The notes: generated by a model from the letters alone, not told the origin. A stretch of 64,000 nt of DNA from Levilactobacillus spicheri DSM 15429 (GCF_001435095.1 NZ_AZFC01000002.1:124001-188000); one strand, 5' to 3'. Positions 49,718 through 59,397 are shown, counted from the stretch's first letter. Translations and numbers: made by a program.

Positions 49718-52700
49718 ATCACGAAGCCTCCTTCACCTTGGTCAGTACCGGTCCCGCGCCGAAGCATGTCGACCAGTTGCTGGCCGACCTTCTGCATGTC
49801 GTTGCTGACCTGCTTCGAGACTTCATCAGCGTTGCCGCCTTTGATCTCGAAACGATTGGTCATTTTGATGTTGATTGGCCGACTACTGCCAGCTACCCTT
49901 GCGGCAGGCCGCGGCGCCCGTGCACGTCCGGAAACAGCATTGGAGACCGCAGCAGAAAAGCCCGAGCTGTCGACACCGGCACGGGCTTGAATTGCGTCCT
50001 TGATTAAGCTGTCAGCGTTTGGCTTGTTTGGGTTGATGGCCACTTCGCGCGATTTCTCACCGAAGATGTTGACCTTCCCGGGTTGCGACCAACCGCCGTT
50101 GTCATGCAACGCGGCCTCGACCTTGCGGGCCCCTGCGACGTGTTGCGCGGTATAGCCCCCACGTTCCCATTGAGTTGAGAACTTGGAAGCCAGGGAAGCC
50201 ACAGAACCATTACCACGGAGAACGCTCTTCAAGACAGAACTGTCGGAGCCATCGCCCTTGAGAGCGAACTCCAATTGGGCTTCTGCACTCTTCCAGTTCT
50301 TGCCGTGACGCTTGGAGTAATTGATCAAAGCGGTCTTCCGGCCGCCCAACCATTGCCCCAAACCAGAGGCACCGCCACCGGGGTTAATCGCACCAGGGTT
50401 CAAACCGGATTCGAACTCCCAGTTTCCCAGAACAGCGGCGATACCGGCATTAGTAGCCGCACCGTACATGCTCTTGATAGCCTTCGCAAGCGTGCGGGCC
50501 CGACTGGCAACACTGCCGCCGAGTGAACCGACGTCTGCATCACCAATCGAATCCTGCAGGTTCTTCTTGATCCATTTGGCTGCGCTTGGTCCCAGTTGGG
50601 ACTTGACCAGTGCGGTCATGGCCTTGCTGACCTTGGGTGCCTTGCTCTTAGACTTGAGCTTAGATGAGCCATTGTCACTACCACTCATCTTAGTGACATC
50701 GAACCATCCCTTAGTGGAGGAACCACCGTGGTCCCACAGAGAACCATGGCTGACCCCAATGTGAACGTGGGGGCCAGATCCAGAGCCGTTAAGCGGTCCC
50801 AGTGTGGCAATCTTTTGCCCAGTCTTGATGATGTCCCCGACGTGGACCAGGATGTTCTTCATCGTCCCAAATTCTTGGTAGATTTCCTGGTACCCGTCAT
50901 CGGACTTGACCGTGATGACCTTGCCAAGTGCTCCTGGAGCCCAAACTGGATTTCCAGTCCGGGTGACCTTCCCACCATGAACAGCGAGAATCGGCGCACC
51001 TAAGTGGCTTGAGAAGTCGACACCATCATGAGACCCAAACGAACGTGCCGCCCCGAATCCGTTAGTCTTTGGCATTCCAGGGTCATGCCGCCAGTTGCCA
51101 CCGGCCGCACTACCGTCGCCAGCATTGATCAGGCTCTCGATGTAGCCCCACATCGCGTTCTCCCATGGGACGCCCACCGTCTTGGCACCAGCGTTTGCTG
51201 TGTTGGTCAGCCCCTTTTGCAGGGTTGAACCGTTAGCCTTGACGTTGTCTGTGAACTCAGACTTGAACGCCCCGGATGGGTCGCCGGAGTTCTTAGACGC
51301 CAGGGAGCGGAGCTTGCTGTCACTGGCCCCGGTCCCCTTTTTGAAGTGTGGCAGATAAGGCCGAGCACGTTCAACTTGTGAGCCATTGAAGACGTTGTCG
51401 CCCTTCTTCAAGTGGAAGACGCCATTGTAACCAATCGGTTTGAGCAGCCGGTCGCCGCGTCCGACAAGTTCCTGACGGGGGCCGGTTTGCGCATCATTGA
51501 GGACTGCCAGTTGATCGCTGTCAATCGGTCCATTTGACCCGGTTGCGTAGTGGATTGGCTTCAAAACGGACTTGTTCCCGCCGAATTGGGCGAGTGCCGA
51601 GTCGATGCCTGAGAATCCGCCGTTGAGGTTCGTGATTGCGCCCTTCATGGCCGACTTGGCCAGACTGGGAAGCTTGCCAAAAATGCTGCCAAAGTCCGAG
51701 ACAATCGCTTGGTCAGCCTTGGCCATGCCGTCTTGTAGCTTGTCCATGGTCTTGAGACCATGGTTCTTCAACTGCGTCAGCTGCTTGTCGGCACCCTTCT
51801 GGCCGGCGTCAAAGTCCGAAACGATTCCCTTACGGATTTCGTCCGTTCGCTTGTTGGTTTCAGACTGGTTAGTCTTCCACAGACGGTCAGACTGCTTATT
51901 GAAGCCAGTCAGCTTGCTGTGAGCACCCTTAGTTCCCTTGGCGTACCCCTTAGTGATATCAGACCCAATCTTGTCAGCAGAACGCTTAGTCTTGTATTCG
52001 GTATTCTTCATGGTAGCGTCATTGACGCCTTTTACCTTGACTGTCGTAGCTACAGAAGCAGCGCCAATAGACCCAGTCCCCTTGGCATAGCCCGGTAGAA
52101 TCCGGCCTCGTCCGAGGCCACCACGCATAGCTTTCAGGCTGTCACGATGATTCATGATGTGCATACCAGCCGTGAGGTGCACCAGCTGCGGTCCGTGGTC
52201 GAAAATCTGATACTTACCAGAGCGAGCATCGTACCCAATTTCAGTCCCGGCCTCGGCCACCATAGCCATACCTGGTTTGATGGTTGGACCGCCTGAAGCG
52301 AAACCAGTTATCGGTTTTGTAACAATCGACTTTTTCTTTTTCTTCTTGGAAGTGATTCCAGAAGGGTTAAGGATTCCATGGCTCTCACTCGGATAGGTAC
52401 TCTTAGTATTCACAGTACCAATCGGGCCACCAGTCGCATTAGTACTTAGGCTGTTAGTCAAAGCAGCTGTGTGTTTGCTGTTGTACTTGCGTTGATGATC
52501 GCTCTTATCACCCGCAGGTGATGCTGTACCATTCTTCTGGTACCAATCGGCCCATTTACTCAGCTGATCAGCGATTGCACCGCCAATATACGTTCCAACG
52601 GCAGCACCAGCTGGCCCCCCCAGATAGAAGCCGATCGCGCCGCCAACGGTGTCACCGCCAAGTTTCCAAGCGGCTTTGGCACCCTTCTTGGTTGAGATTC

Positions 52701-54681
52701 CATCCAGAAATACCTGAGAACCATCAGTTGCAAATTTGCTTGCGATGGTCATCCAAGCGATGTTGTGAATCGCATCAGAAAAGAGCCCGCCACCAGTACG
52801 GCCAGCAACCTTGGCTCCGTTTTTAATCTTTGTGGCAAATCCGCGACCACCGGTCTTACCTGCAGCAGTACCACCCTTTTTTGCTTCTTTAGCAAAGTGA
52901 CGACCACCAGCAGTACCACCGGACTCAATTGCTTCTTCAATTTTCGTGGCAACTTTACTGCTGCTTTTGCCACCGCCGGCACGCTTACCTTTTCCGCCGC
53001 CAAACAAAATACCTTGATAAGAGTCAGCTGCATCTAAAGCCGTTGTGAGTTTTAGCTGCGTGTTGATTTCTTTGAGCATTTTCAGGAACTGGGTAGCTTT
53101 TTTGACAGCAAAAAAGCCGACCATAGCTTTAGCGGCCAGCTTAATTGCTCCTTTATGTTGATCAATACCTTTCAATAAATTATCAAGTTGGTCCAATGGG
53201 TCTTTCGCTGCTTTACCATTTTTATCGACTAGACCAAATGCATCGCCGATATCAGTGAGAATGTCAATGCTATCAGTCCAAACTGCTTTGCCGAATATTC
53301 CGCCAATATCACCAATATTTTTCATAACATCCAAGATAGTATCTTTATGCTTATCTAGGTAATTGATTCCATCTACCGCCGCACCAGTAACGACACCCAG
53401 TGCTGAGGACATGCCTTTGGCATACTTTTTCATCATGTCGTCTTTGAGCAAGTCTTGCATGGACTTAGCGGTCTGCTTGTCCATATTAAAGCTGGTCTTC
53501 ATAACATCACCGGCCAACGTACTGAAACGGGACTTGAGGTACATGGACATCCCCATGAAGGACGTCATGGCTTCTTTAGTCCCACCCTCATACTTTTTAC
53601 CAAGATAGGTCAGCGTATCAGTAAATTGTTTAGCCGATAGCTTCCCAGCTGCGGACATGGCATACAACTGTTTCATTGACTTGCCCGTCGCCTTCTGCAA
53701 GGCTTCACCGAACATTGGGAATCGGTTGATCATGACCGCCATATCTTCGGATGACGCCTTACCACCAGCAACAATCTTTGCAAATTGCTCACCAGATTCG
53801 GCTAGTGCGTCATTAGACATGTGCAGCGTGGAACCTAAAGCGATAAAGTCATTGGTCCAATTCTTGGTTTCCTTTTCGTTTGAATGAACGTGGTAGAAGG
53901 ACTGAGCCATCTCATTCAAAGTGTCAGCGGCATAAATGGAATGCTGAGACATAGAGTTGATGTATTTGACCAGGTTCTTCCCATCCTTGGGTGCCTCGGT
54001 CGTCAGAGATGTCCACACGGTCTTCATCGTGTCTTGTTCCTTGTTGTACTCCATGCCGGCTTGAGCGGCCTCATGCAATCCGTTCGTTAAGGCGGCGACC
54101 CCATTAGAGATTGCTGTCCCGACGAACGTCCCCATGATGATGTCGTGCAACCGGCGGCTCTTCTTGGCCGTCTTGTCCATCGACCGGTCGACCTTGTCGA
54201 ACTGCCGCGTCACATCACCGGCATTGACCCCGTTCGTGTCAAAGCTGACCTTGGTGGCCATGTCCTTCGGCATTTCACGGAGCTTCTTACTCAGACCAGT
54301 GACCTGGTCGCCAACTTGGTTGATTGACGTGCCAACCTTGCGAAAGTAGGCCGGCTGCTTGGTGCCATACTCGCCGACCACTTGATTCAAGTTGGCGTAC
54401 TTGTCTCGCAGATTCGTGGTGACCCGAGAGCTTTCCTGAATTGACTTGCTGACCTCGCGGTTCGACGCGGCCACCTTGTCGTTGGACCCAACGGCCTTAT
54501 CCATCACGTCGGTGAAGGTGCGGCCGAACGTCTTCAAGTCGTTATTTGCCGGCCCGAAGGCACTCCCGACATCGTGAATCTTGTCGATGACCCGAGTGAT
54601 CGAGTTGTCCAGCTTCTCAAGCTTCTGCCACTCGATGTTGAAGCCAATTCCAACGTCTTCGCGTCTTAACTCTGATGCCAA
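49714..54681 (-). CDS. Tape measure protein with M23 peptidase and tail-lysozyme domains, 1655 aa
   Basis: Sets tail length and helps cross the wall. A long helical region with hydrophobic stretches (about 450-700) is followed by an M23 endopeptidase domain (about 1215-1330: 'FGSHDGVDFSSHLGAPILAV', 'GPHVHIGVSHGSLWDHGG') and a phage tail lysozyme domain (about 1395-1520: 'AVLGNWEFESGLNPGAINPG', 'ASGLGQWLGGRK'). The start is best placed at TTG 54681 (MASELRREDVGIGFN), 7 bases after AGGAGG; the earlier GTG abuts the ribosome site. Confidence 0.92.
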   Translation of the reverse strand: MASELRREDVGIGFNIEWQKLEKLDNSITRVIDKIHDVGSAFGPANNDLKTFGRTFTDVMDKAVGSNDKVAASNREVSKSIQESSRVTTNLRDKYANLNQVVGEYGTKQPAYFRKVGTSINQVGDQVTGLSKKLREMPKDMATKVSFDTNGVNAGDVTRQFDKVDRSMDKTAKKSRRLHDIIMGTFVGTAISNGVAALTNGLHEAAQAGMEYNKEQDTMKTVWTSLTTEAPKDGKNLVKYINSMSQHSIYAADTLNEMAQSFYHVHSNEKETKNWTNDFIALGSTLHMSNDALAESGEQFAKIVAGGKASSEDMAVMINRFPMFGEALQKATGKSMKQLYAMSAAGKLSAKQFTDTLTYLGKKYEGGTKEAMTSFMGMSMYLKSRFSTLAGDVMKTSFNMDKQTAKSMQDLLKDDMMKKYAKGMSSALGVVTGAAVDGINYLDKHKDTILDVMKNIGDIGGIFGKAVWTDSIDILTDIGDAFGLVDKNGKAAKDPLDQLDNLLKGIDQHKGAIKLAAKAMVGFFAVKKATQFLKMLKEINTQLKLTTALDAADSYQGILFGGGKGKRAGGGKSSSKVATKIEEAIESGGTAGGRHFAKEAKKGGTAAGKTGGRGFATKIKNGAKVAGRTGGGLFSDAIHNIAWMTIASKFATDGSQVFLDGISTKKGAKAAWKLGGDTVGGAIGFYLGGPAGAAVGTYIGGAIADQLSKWADWYQKNGTASPAGDKSDHQRKYNSKHTAALTNSLSTNATGGPIGTVNTKSTYPSESHGILNPSGITSKKKKKKSIVTKPITGFASGGPTIKPGMAMVAEAGTEIGYDARSGKYQIFDHGPQLVHLTAGMHIMNHRDSLKAMRGGLGRGRILPGYAKGTGSIGAASVATTVKVKGVNDATMKNTEYKTKRSADKIGSDITKGYAKGTKGAHSKLTGFNKQSDRLWKTNQSETNKRTDEIRKGIVSDFDAGQKGADKQLTQLKNHGLKTMDKLQDGMAKADQAIVSDFGSIFGKLPSLAKSAMKGAITNLNGGFSGIDSALAQFGGNKSVLKPIHYATGSNGPIDSDQLAVLNDAQTGPRQELVGRGDRLLKPIGYNGVFHLKKGDNVFNGSQVERARPYLPHFKKGTGASDSKLRSLASKNSGDPSGAFKSEFTDNVKANGSTLQKGLTNTANAGAKTVGVPWENAMWGYIESLINAGDGSAAGGNWRHDPGMPKTNGFGAARSFGSHDGVDFSSHLGAPILAVHGGKVTRTGNPVWAPGALGKVITVKSDDGYQEIYQEFGTMKNILVHVGDIIKTGQKIATLGPLNGSGSGPHVHIGVSHGSLWDHGGSSTKGWFDVTKMSGSDNGSSKLKSKSKAPKVSKAMTALVKSQLGPSAAKWIKKNLQDSIGDADVGSLGGSVASRARTLAKAIKSMYGAATNAGIAAVLGNWEFESGLNPGAINPGGGASGLGQWLGGRKTALINYSKRHGKNWKSAEAQLEFALKGDGSDSSVLKSVLRGNGSVASLASKFSTQWERGGYTAQHVAGARKVEAALHDNGGWSQPGKVNIFGEKSREVAINPNKPNADSLIKDAIQARAGVDSSGFSAAVSNAVSGRARAPRPAARVAGSSRPINIKMTNRFEIKGGNADEVSKQVSNDMQKVGQQLVDMLRRGTGTDQGEGGFVI

Positions 54682-54700
54682 TTGCCACACCTCCTAAGGC

Positions 54701-55021
54701 TTACTGTTGAGGGGCTCGTCCCTCTGAATTAATGATTCCGTCAGTCACCGCTTTGCTCCGGCGCTGATCCTTATCATCCAAGATTCGGTTAGCCAGACCC
54801 GTCATGACGATGTACTTGTCGAGGGGCCACGTTCGGACCTCTTCGACTGACTTGGCGACACCGGCCATGACCGGGACGTAATCCTGGTAGAGCTTGTCGA
54901 CGTCCACATCTCGGAGCTTGTTGTTGAACTCACCTTCGCCGCTAAAGTAGCGGCTGTCGACGGTATTACAGGCATTCTCCAAGAAACGTGTAGGCTTCGC
55001 CAAAAACGGCACTGTACCCAT
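54701..55021 (-). CDS. Second tail-assembly chaperone frame (gpGT-like), up to 106 aa
   Basis: The frame overlaps the end of the XkdN-like gene and continues to just before the tape measure, where lambda-type phages encode the T part of a frameshifted G/GT chaperone. It lies in the +1 (or -2) phase relative to XkdN. An independent ATG (55021, MGTVPFLAKPTRF) with GAGG 11 bases upstream is also possible. 'EEVRTWPLDKYIVMTGLANR' shows real coding character. Confidence 0.6.
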   Translation of the reverse strand: MGTVPFLAKPTRFLENACNTVDSRYFSGEGEFNNKLRDVDVDKLYQDYVPVMAGVAKSVEEVRTWPLDKYIVMTGLANRILDDKDQRRSKAVTDGIINSEGRAPQQ

Positions 55022-55589
55022 CACGGTCCATGACCTCATTGAAGTAAACCAGGGCCTTGGCCAGTGCCTCGATACCACCGCCGTTGTCGGTCCAGAACTT
55101 CATGTCAATTGGTTTCTTAGGATCGTCGACTTGGCGGAAGACTTCCTTACTCAAGCTCTGCAGCGTGTCCAGGGTCTCGTCGGCCCCGTTGACCCCGCGG
55201 ATGTCGTTCGAGTAGTTGATAGCAGCCCGGTAGCCAGGGAACTTGATCAGAACGTGTGGCTTCTTGCCGTGCTTGCCTTCCAGTTCAACTTCCTTGGTCT
55301 TGTCCTCATCACTAACGGCCTTGTCCAGGTCATCAAAGGAATAGCGTGGATTTACGATGACGTATTGGTTGATTTGGGCAGCCAATTCACCAATATCTTG
55401 CTCGTTGTTGCCGATGTTGCGGAGAGCCCGAATCTTGAGTGCACGGCCATAGCCAGGGTCACGGAAGGTGACCTTTTTGCTCTTACTTGGTTCGCCGTTG
55501 TCGCCGAATGGGCCGTACTTGATCACCTTGTGTTCATCAGAAGCTCCGAAGTTGCTCAAATCAGTTTTTGGTTTTGCCATATCAGCCAT
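54966..55589 (-). CDS. XkdN-like tail assembly chaperone, 207 aa
   Basis: Starts MADMAKPKTDLSNFGASDEH; contains 'KVTFRDPGYGRALKIRALRN' and 'PIDMKFWTDNGGGIEALAKA', as in XkdN proteins located between tube and tape measure. The ATG at 55589 follows GGATGGAG. Its 3' end overlaps the next frame by 56 bases. Confidence 0.8.
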   Translation of the reverse strand: MADMAKPKTDLSNFGASDEHKVIKYGPFGDNGEPSKSKKVTFRDPGYGRALKIRALRNIGNNEQDIGELAAQINQYVIVNPRYSFDDLDKAVSDEDKTKEVELEGKHGKKPHVLIKFPGYRAAINYSNDIRGVNGADETLDTLQSLSKEVFRQVDDPKKPIDMKFWTDNGGGIEALAKALVYFNEVMDRDGYSAVFGEAYTFLGECL

Positions 55590-55621
55590 AATTAATCTCC
55601 ATCCTTTCAAAATGGGTATGT

Positions 55622-55646
55622 AAAAAGCAGGCCCTGAGAGCCTGCT
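55622..55646 (-). terminator. Internal terminator after the tail tube gene
   Basis: AGCAGGC / GCCTGCT followed by TTTTA on the minus strand, in the 85-base gap between tube and XkdN-like genes. It should reduce, not stop, downstream transcription. Confidence 0.6.
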
Positions 55647-55674
55647 GTGTGAGTTCTTCTATTGTGCTAGGCGT

Positions 55675-56151
55675 TTACACGTTCCCGAAGGAATCGTCGT
55701 ACTGAACGGCCAGAATGGTCCAATCCCGGCTTGTAATCCCGTTGGAGACAGACCCGTCAGAAACCTTCTGGATGATGCAGACACTGGACTTAACAACTTC
55801 GCCGTTGTTATCGTTTTGAACCTTGACCCCGAACGTTGGGATAACGTCGGAGCTGTGGTTCATTTGCCGGTAATAGCAGGCGTAGATGTCGTCGTGAGCG
55901 GGCGCCCCGTCGTTCAAGTGGAAGACGAATTGTCCCAGCTTGGAGTGGTTTATCAAACCGAGTGGCAACCCCTTGAAGTCAGAGGCGACTTCTGCATCGT
56001 TATCGGTCTTGGACCAGTTGACGGCTTCACCGGACTGGAACCCGTTTTCTTCCTTGGCCACAGAATCGACGATCAGATAGATGTGGATGAAGCGAGAATC
56101 CTTCATGACGAAGTACGTGCCATCGTCAAGATTAATGCGTTGTACAGCCAT
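55675..56151 (-). CDS. Phage tail tube protein (XkdM-like), 158 aa
   Basis: Inner tube of a contractile tail. 'GQFVFHLNDGAPAHDDIYAC' and position just after the sheath gene support this. Ribosome site AAGGAGGTG. Confidence 0.82.
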   Translation of the reverse strand: MAVQRINLDDGTYFVMKDSRFIHIYLIVDSVAKEENGFQSGEAVNWSKTDNDAEVASDFKGLPLGLINHSKLGQFVFHLNDGAPAHDDIYACYYRQMNHSSDVIPTFGVKVQNDNNGEVVKSSVCIIQKVSDGSVSNGITSRDWTILAVQYDDSFGNV

Positions 56152-56164
56152 CTAATTCACCTCC

Positions 56165-57286
56165 TTACAGGGTGATGGCGTTCTTGATGTAGACCTTCTC
56201 GAATGGGTTAGGCAGCCCCTGTTCGATGCTGATGGACTTGTACTTCCGTTCCATGATCTCGAACTGGCTGACCTGTGCCCGGGTCTTGGCGGTCGCGTTG
56301 AAGTCAATCTTCCCGTCGACCGTCGTCCCGATAGTCCCAATCTTGAAGAGGTCCTCGGCAGCCGAATCAATGGTGGTCAGCAGTTCATTGATGTTGTCGT
56401 CAGTGAACTCAGCGAACTTCTTGCCGTTCAGCCACTTCTGTGCCTTGAACTGCAGGTAATCCGTGTTGTACTGAGCGTTGAAGGAGTTGTCGATGTAGTC
56501 TCCGTTGAGTTCTTGGGAGCCGCTCAGCATGTTGTCACCAGCCTTATCGACAACGGTCAGACCGTTGAGTGCGTCGATTTCGTCCCGTTCGGATTGAATC
56601 CAATCGTCCGGCGTGAATTGGGTCAGGTCCTTGCCACCGATTCGCATCCAGTCAATCAAGATGTTCAGAGAAGCGAAGGCACAGGCTTGAGCCGCCACCT
56701 TGTTCTCGTGGTTCTTTTCGATGACGACCCGGAAGTGTCCTAAGTGGTCCTTGGTGTTCTGGTTGGCTACTGCGTAGTCATGCCAGTTCCGCAGGTCGTC
56801 CATGTTGTCGACGGTGTGGACCAGGAAGCCACGTTGGTTGCTGTAGAGCACCTCGGCAGCGGCCTTGATTTCGTCATCCGTCAGGCCGACAGGGATAAAC
56901 CACTTGGCCCCGTCGTAGATGTGGTCTTCAAGCCACTTTTGAACGCCCGGCACCATTGCGGAAATCGTTGCACCATCCTTGGTTGGGGTAACGATTTGGT
57001 CATCTAAGCTGACAACCGGAGCATTTGGCACAACCCCCAGTTGGACTGGGCCTTGGAAGCCGTCAACGTCAAACATGGCTTGGACCAATGCATATTCTTC
57101 GGTGTTTTCGTCAAAGCCGAAGTCGGCCATTTGGTCCGGGTCATAGCAGAGTTGACTGGATTCGGTCGTGTCAGTGCCGTGGATCAGCAGTGCAATTGGA
57201 GCAGAATCAGCTCCCAAGCTAGGATTCTTGATGATCGTGTTTACGATCACGTCAGAAGGTTGCTTGATAATCTTTGTGATTGCCAT
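56165..57286 (-). CDS. Phage tail sheath protein (XkdK-like), 373 aa
   Basis: Contractile sheath. 'GADSAPIALLIHGTDTTESS' near the N-terminus, 'WFIPVGLTDDEIKAAAEVLY' in the middle and a conserved C-terminus with 'GLPNPFEKVYIKNAITL'. It defines the phage as a myovirus-type particle. ATG at 57286 after GGAGGAATC. Confidence 0.88.
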   Translation of the reverse strand: MAITKIIKQPSDVIVNTIIKNPSLGADSAPIALLIHGTDTTESSQLCYDPDQMADFGFDENTEEYALVQAMFDVDGFQGPVQLGVVPNAPVVSLDDQIVTPTKDGATISAMVPGVQKWLEDHIYDGAKWFIPVGLTDDEIKAAAEVLYSNQRGFLVHTVDNMDDLRNWHDYAVANQNTKDHLGHFRVVIEKNHENKVAAQACAFASLNILIDWMRIGGKDLTQFTPDDWIQSERDEIDALNGLTVVDKAGDNMLSGSQELNGDYIDNSFNAQYNTDYLQFKAQKWLNGKKFAEFTDDNINELLTTIDSAAEDLFKIGTIGTTVDGKIDFNATAKTRAQVSQFEIMERKYKSISIEQGLPNPFEKVYIKNAITL

Positions 57287-57289
57287 TTG

Positions 57290-57775
57290 CTATGATTCCT
57301 CCTTTTTTATCGTGTAATTTGGTTCGACAGCCGCAATCTCACCGGATTGCGTGTTGTCGTGATAATTGCTGTTGACCATGAGCCGGACATTGGTTCCGAC
57401 TTGGTTCTCAATTGAAATGGTCCAGTCCTCATCAAGTGGCTCGGGGTCACTGACTGAGATGACTGAGATACCCTTCTGGGCCAGGTCAAGTTGCGGTTGC
57501 ATCGAGTTCAAGATATTTTGCATCCACTCGATTCGGTCATTGGCCTCTAAAGGGTCGGCGGCGTGAATCTTGACCTGAATAGTCTTCGTGTAGAATTCAC
57601 CATTGACTTGCTTCCAAAGAATCCGTTGATGTGGCACTGAAATGTGCCAACTAAAAAAAGGCAACTGACGTTTTTCATCAGCTACCTTTTCATAGACCCA
57701 AGGGATCTTCTCCCCCGGCTTCATTGGATACTTTGTCAGCACTGCCACCAGTGCTTCCATCACCATTCGGTTCAT
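57290..57775 (-). CDS. Phage tail completion/terminator protein, 161 aa
   Basis: Starts MNRMVMEALVAVLTKYPMKP after GGGGGCG. 'RIEWMQNILNSMQPQLDLAQ' and its place before the sheath fit the XkdJ/LIC_12616-like group. It overlaps the preceding gene by 86 bases, which is long even for a phage. Confidence 0.65.
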   Translation of the reverse strand: MNRMVMEALVAVLTKYPMKPGEKIPWVYEKVADEKRQLPFFSWHISVPHQRILWKQVNGEFYTKTIQVKIHAADPLEANDRIEWMQNILNSMQPQLDLAQKGISVISVSDPEPLDEDWTISIENQVGTNVRLMVNSNYHDNTQSGEIAAVEPNYTIKKEES

Positions 57776-58145
57776 TCTCGTCGCCCCCATTTCGTTGAAG
57801 CGTGTAGTAGGTCAGTCGGCTGTGAGTCAGTGGTGCCGAACTAGTGACCGTGTACGTTTCACCCGTGTTATCCCGAGTGACTAGCGTTCCCTTGCGATAC
57901 CCCGCGGTGCGTGAGGACCAAACAAGGATGCTGACCTCCATCTCACCACCAGAACCCTGCTGATAGGTGATTGCGGGGTTCGAAGTGGTCGTGATAGGCT
58001 CCACGACCTTGACCGGCGTGCCATACTCCTGGTCGCCAAGGCCCAATGGGTCATCAGACTTGCCAAGGTAAGGCTGGATGGTCAGTGGCTCCTTCATCCG
58101 GTCGAACATGAAGTGAAACGTGTTTTGCTTTTGAAAATTAGGCAT
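57690..58145 (-). CDS. Phage head-closure-region protein (XkdH-like), 151 aa
   Basis: 'KSDDPLGLGDQEYGTPVKVV' and 'GYRKGTLVTRDNTGETYTVT' suggest a small beta-barrel connector of the XkdH type. The C-terminal ~30 residues are low-complexity (GGDENEPNGDGSTGGSAD) and coincide with the long overlap to the next gene. Confidence 0.6.
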   Translation of the reverse strand: MPNFQKQNTFHFMFDRMKEPLTIQPYLGKSDDPLGLGDQEYGTPVKVVEPITTTSNPAITYQQGSGGEMEVSILVWSSRTAGYRKGTLVTRDNTGETYTVTSSAPLTHSRLTYYTLQRNGGDENEPNGDGSTGGSADKVSNEAGGEDPLGL

Positions 58146-58423
58146 TACTTGCCCGTGTCAGCGCTCACGTTCGCACCGTCTTCGGTTGGCGTAGATTGAA
58201 CGTTAGTCGGTGCAGGTTCAGTAGCCTTCAAAACGGTCCACCCAGGAACGTCCACCTTGCTAGAGGTGTTCTCCTTGGATTCGGAGTCTTGAGTGGCCAC
58301 TTGATAGTCGCCGGTGGCCACCACAGTGCCTGCTTCTAAGCCGGTGATTGCGACGCCGGTTGGGTCACCAACAACAGTGGGGTCAGTTTCGCCCTTCTTG
58401 TAAATTGCTAATTGTGCTGCCAA
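58145..58423 (-). CDS. Small phage structural protein with Ig-like stretch, 92 aa
   Basis: Begins MAAQLAIYKKGETDPTVVGD from a TTG at 58423, 8 bases after AAAGGAAG. 'VAITGLEAGTVVATGDYQVA' resembles an Ig-like surface decoration. No firm family. Confidence 0.6.
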   Translation of the reverse strand: MAAQLAIYKKGETDPTVVGDPTGVAITGLEAGTVVATGDYQVATQDSESKENTSSKVDVPGWTVLKATEPAPTNVQSTPTEDGANVSADTGK

Positions 58424-58425
58424 AT

Positions 58426-59025
58426 TTAAAACTTCCTTTCGTGGGTCCAAGTGATGGACCCGATTAATTTTCCTGTGTCCTGTAGCGGATCATCGAAGCC
58501 TTTGCGGTCAACGGTGAGTGACGCATTGTGTGGCGTGTGCAGGTCACGAATCGTCTTCTTAATATCGTTCGAAATACGGCGACCGAGCTGGTTTCTCAAG
58601 GCCTCGCTGGACAGCTTTCCGTCCATGACCTTGAGCGCACCTTCGGCCATGAGGTGGCTCCACTCGACATGATTACGTCCGTAGGCAATGCCCAAAAACC
58701 GCCGTGGCGGTATTCGGACACTCTCTTTGAGTACGAACATAATGACCATGCCGTAGGGGGCCGACTTGTCAGCGACCGCTAGGACGTGATTGTGGGCGCC
58801 CTTGGGACGAAACAGGCCGGGTATCTCACTTGGTTTCCGCCCCTTGGCTGCGGCCGTGGGAATGGTCAAGAATGATTTCTTGGCACGAATCACCATGCCG
58901 TGCTCGTTGACCCGGGCGACCATTTGGAGAAAGCTGTCGTCCAGTGGGACACCCACAAGTAGATTGAGTTCGTTGAGGGACTTCCCGGCCGCAATCCAGT
59001 CAGGGATTCGATTGATGTCAGTCAT
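58426..59025 (-). CDS. Phage neck/tail completion protein (gp10/gpS-like), 199 aa
   Basis: Basic. 'FLGIAYGRNHVEWSHLMAEG' and 'RISNDIKKTIRDLHTPHNAS' (induced-fit HK97-gp10 or gpS type) plus its position between connector and tail genes. Assignment by context. Confidence 0.6.
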   Translation of the reverse strand: MTDINRIPDWIAAGKSLNELNLLVGVPLDDSFLQMVARVNEHGMVIRAKKSFLTIPTAAAKGRKPSEIPGLFRPKGAHNHVLAVADKSAPYGMVIMFVLKESVRIPPRRFLGIAYGRNHVEWSHLMAEGALKVMDGKLSSEALRNQLGRRISNDIKKTIRDLHTPHNASLTVDRKGFDDPLQDTGKLIGSITWTHERKF

Positions 59026-59034
59026 CTAATCGCC

Positions 59035-59385
59035 TCAATCCCGACTGAACGCCCGGCCGCGGTGCCGACTGCGCCCAAATTGGTCGACCAGGGCTTGGTA
59101 CCGCACCATGTACGGGTCATTGCCCTTGGACCAGTCGAACATTGTCTGAGATTCACCTAAATGGCTGGCAGACTGAACGCCACCGTTAGCCACCAAAGTG
59201 TCCACGTAGAGCTCGCTGAGCACTAGTAGGCGGTTGGCCTCTTCTTGCTTCACTGGCTTGATGTGGTCGTCCTGCACCGTCACCCATGAATCATCGATGA
59301 GCTGCTGCAGGTACTCGTCATCGTCCAGGTCGGATGCCAGTGGATACTTTTTGAGCCGGTCGAGCGTCGTCTTGTTGTCAGCCAT
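59035..59385 (-). CDS. Head-tail connector protein (gp6/DUF4054-like), 116 aa
   Basis: Acidic helical protein directly after the capsid gene: 'DLDDDEYLQQLIDDSWVTVQ', 'EANRLLVLSELYVDTLVANG'. Typical of small gp6-type adaptors. Confidence 0.7.
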   Translation of the reverse strand: MADNKTTLDRLKKYPLASDLDDDEYLQQLIDDSWVTVQDDHIKPVKQEEANRLLVLSELYVDTLVANGGVQSASHLGESQTMFDWSKGNDPYMVRYQALVDQFGRSRHRGRAFSRD

Positions 59386-59397
59386 TTAGATCACTCC

